From: DASPPM01 sp035604475
Lineage (GTDB): Bacteria; Pseudomonadota; Alphaproteobacteria; JACZXZ01
NCBI GenBank assembly: GCA_035604475.1
Contig: DATNIJ010000009.1
Location: 1-6,737, forward strand
Reading direction: 5' to 3'
Length of the DNA: 6,737 bases
Positions within the stretch are counted from its first letter, which is position 1. The number at the start of each line of letters is the position of its first letter. The position numbers were made by a program, and so were the translations under genes. Below are positions 5,820 through 6,737 of the stretch, piece by piece. The notes beneath the pieces were generated by a model. It saw only the letters and a list, made by a program, of their open reading frames with translations, had not been told where the DNA came from and ran no database searches.

Positions 5820-5926
5820 CCGTGCTTGCGCGATGGGCCGCTTATTCACAGTCCGGCGAGAACAAGCGGTGGTCGTTCGCCACACTCTGCGACCGACTGG
5901 TCGGGATCGGCGCCATGATCGTCCGG

Positions 5927-5945
5927 CATGGCCGCTCCTGCCATG
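5927..5945. promoter_or_regulatory. Inverted repeat upstream of the DUF1932 dehydrogenase gene
   Basis: CATGGC (5927-5932) and GCCATG (5940-5945) are perfect reverse complements around a seven-base spacer, 46 bases before the start codon at 5992. CGG and CCG flank it with a two-base bulge. The place would suit an operator, but six-base arms occur by chance in GC-rich DNA. A second small palindrome, CGACC/GGTCG (5890-5894, 5899-5903), lies nearby. No clear -35/-10 pair is visible in this spacer. Confidence 0.25.
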
Positions 5946-5991
5946 AGCCGCGCCGATTGCTCTCGGCACAATCCTTTCCGGAGGACTTGCG

Positions 5992-6737
5992 ATGAAAGCG
6001 AACGATGCCAGCAAGCGAAATCGCCGCGAATTTCTCCAGGCGGCCGGGGTTGCGGCGGCGGCCTTCGCCATCGCCGGGCCGCCGTCGGCCGCGAGCGCCG
6101 CGAGCGAGGCGGCCGGAAAGATGAGAATCGAGAATGTCGGCGTGATGAGCCCCGGAGACATGGGCCAGGCGGTCGCGATGCAGCTCAAAGCCCAGGGCTT
6201 CAACGTTTACACTGCGCTGGAGCACCGCAGCGAGCGCACCCGCGCGCTCGCGCGCGAGGCGGGATTGACCGACGTCGGTACGCTTCAGCGCCTCGTTGCC
6301 GAATGCGATGTCGTGCTTTCGATCATCAATCCGGGTGCTGCGCTCGAATTCGCGCGCGAGGTGGCGGATGCGCTCCGCGCCACTGGCCGCCGGACGCTGA
6401 TCGTCGACTGCAATGCAATCGCGCCGGAAACGGTGCGCGCAATCGCGGGCGTGGTCGAGGGAGCCGGCGGGCGTTTTCTCGACGCCGGCATCATCGGCCC
6501 GCCGCCGCGCGGCAAGGCGAAAACCGAACTCTACGTGTCGGGGCCTGGCGCCGCCGATCTCGAACAGCTTGCAGGTCCCCAGCTCGTCGTGCATGTGATC
6601 GGCGCAGGCTTAGCTGACGCGAGCGCAGTCAAGATGTGCTACGGCGCCCTCACCAAGGGCACGCAGGCGATATGGCTGGAGGCGCTGATAGCCGCTGAGC
6701 GCCTTGGCGTCGCCGGCATACTCGACCAGCAGTTACG
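5992..6737 (+). CDS. NAD(P)-dependent dehydrogenase, 6PGDH/DUF1932 type, with apparent Tat leader (3' incomplete)
   Basis: The frame stays open for 248 codons to the window edge. GGAGG (5980-5984) lies seven bases before the ATG. Residues 1-43 look like a twin-arginine leader: NRREFLQ (10-16), an Ala-rich hydrophobic stretch (17-29), then ASAAS. A Rossmann domain follows: VGVMSPGDMG (49-58), the beta-2 region LEHRSERT, DVVLSIINPGAAL, VDCNAIAPET (138-147) and DAGIIGPPPRG (164-174), corresponding to the substrate loop of beta-hydroxyacid dehydrogenases. SAVKMCYGALTKG contains Lys214, at the catalytic lysine position, and begins the DUF1932-type helical domain. The family oxidises hydroxyacids or reduces related ketones or imines; the substrate here is unknown. 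Rare codons (ATA, TTA) cluster in the last 130 bases. Roughly 50-60 codons are probably beyond the edge. An alternative is that translation starts at Met44 and the protein is cytoplasmic, but no good ribosome site precedes it. Confidence 0.85.
   Translation, partial: MKANDASKRNRREFLQAAGVAAAAFAIAGPPSAASAASEAAGKMRIENVGVMSPGDMGQAVAMQLKAQGFNVYTALEHRSERTRALAREAGLTDVGTLQRLVAECDVVLSIINPGAALEFAREVADALRATGRRTLIVDCNAIAPETVRAIAGVVEGAGGRFLDAGIIGPPPRGKAKTELYVSGPGAADLEQLAGPQLVVHVIGAGLADASAVKMCYGALTKGTQAIWLEALIAAERLGVAGILDQQL

Noticed and set aside
5842..5850. TTATTCACA, a full match to the DnaA box TTATNCACA
   Set aside because: It is a single box with no second copy, AT-rich unwinding region or replication gene nearby, so an origin or DnaA-regulated promoter cannot be supported.
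5842..6594. 250-codon minus-strand open frame opposite the DUF1932 dehydrogenase
   Set aside because: The plus strand has a good ribosome site and clear Rossmann motifs in the same place; the minus-strand translation has none.

Overview
The window comes from a GC-rich genome whose coding style (GTC/CTC/GCC-heavy codons, strong GGAGG-type ribosome binding sites) and palindromic intergenic repeats (a CATTGCGAG...GCAATCC element, CCCTCTCCCGC...GCGGGAGAGGG elements and a CGTCATGCCCGC element) suggest an alphaproteobacterium of the Rhizobiales/Rhodospirillales kind. This is inferred from style; no ribosomal or other marker gene is present.

Layout: (1) positions 1-736 hold the end of a LivG-type ATPase and a complete LivF-type ATPase, overlapping by ATGA: the tail of a branched-chain amino acid/carboxylate (HAAT) ABC importer operon. 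(2) 737-913 carries a long palindromic repeat and a possible promoter. (3) 914-1684 is a classical short-chain dehydrogenase (SDR). (4) 1685-1787 lies between convergent genes and holds a hairpin of the CCCTCTCCCGC family. (5) 1788-2711, minus strand, encodes a 307-residue formyltransferase that resembles the N-terminal 10-formyltetrahydrofolate hydrolase domain of ALDH1L1-type proteins, standing alone. (6) 2712-3092 is a gene-free stretch with a likely promoter for the minus-strand gene and an elaborate composite of six hairpins. (7) 3093-5803 encodes a two-subunit molybdenum hydroxylase: a small [2Fe-2S]x2 subunit and a large molybdopterin subunit of the isoquinoline 1-oxidoreductase/nicotinate dehydrogenase kind with a twin-arginine signal. 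(8) From 5992 to the window edge is an incomplete NAD(P)-dependent dehydrogenase of the 6-phosphogluconate dehydrogenase/DUF1932 type, also preceded by an apparent twin-arginine leader.

How the parts may work together: solute importer, SDR, molybdenum hydroxylase and a beta-hydroxyacid-type dehydrogenase would fit a catabolic neighbourhood for an imported organic acid or N-heterocycle. The genes are not one operon (spacers of 100-380 bases, one gene reversed), so this is only a suggestion. The signals that stand out are the twin-arginine leader on a nucleotide-dependent Rossmann enzyme, the free-standing FDH-hydrolase-like formyltransferase, and the two-fold symmetric repeat at 2840-2992.
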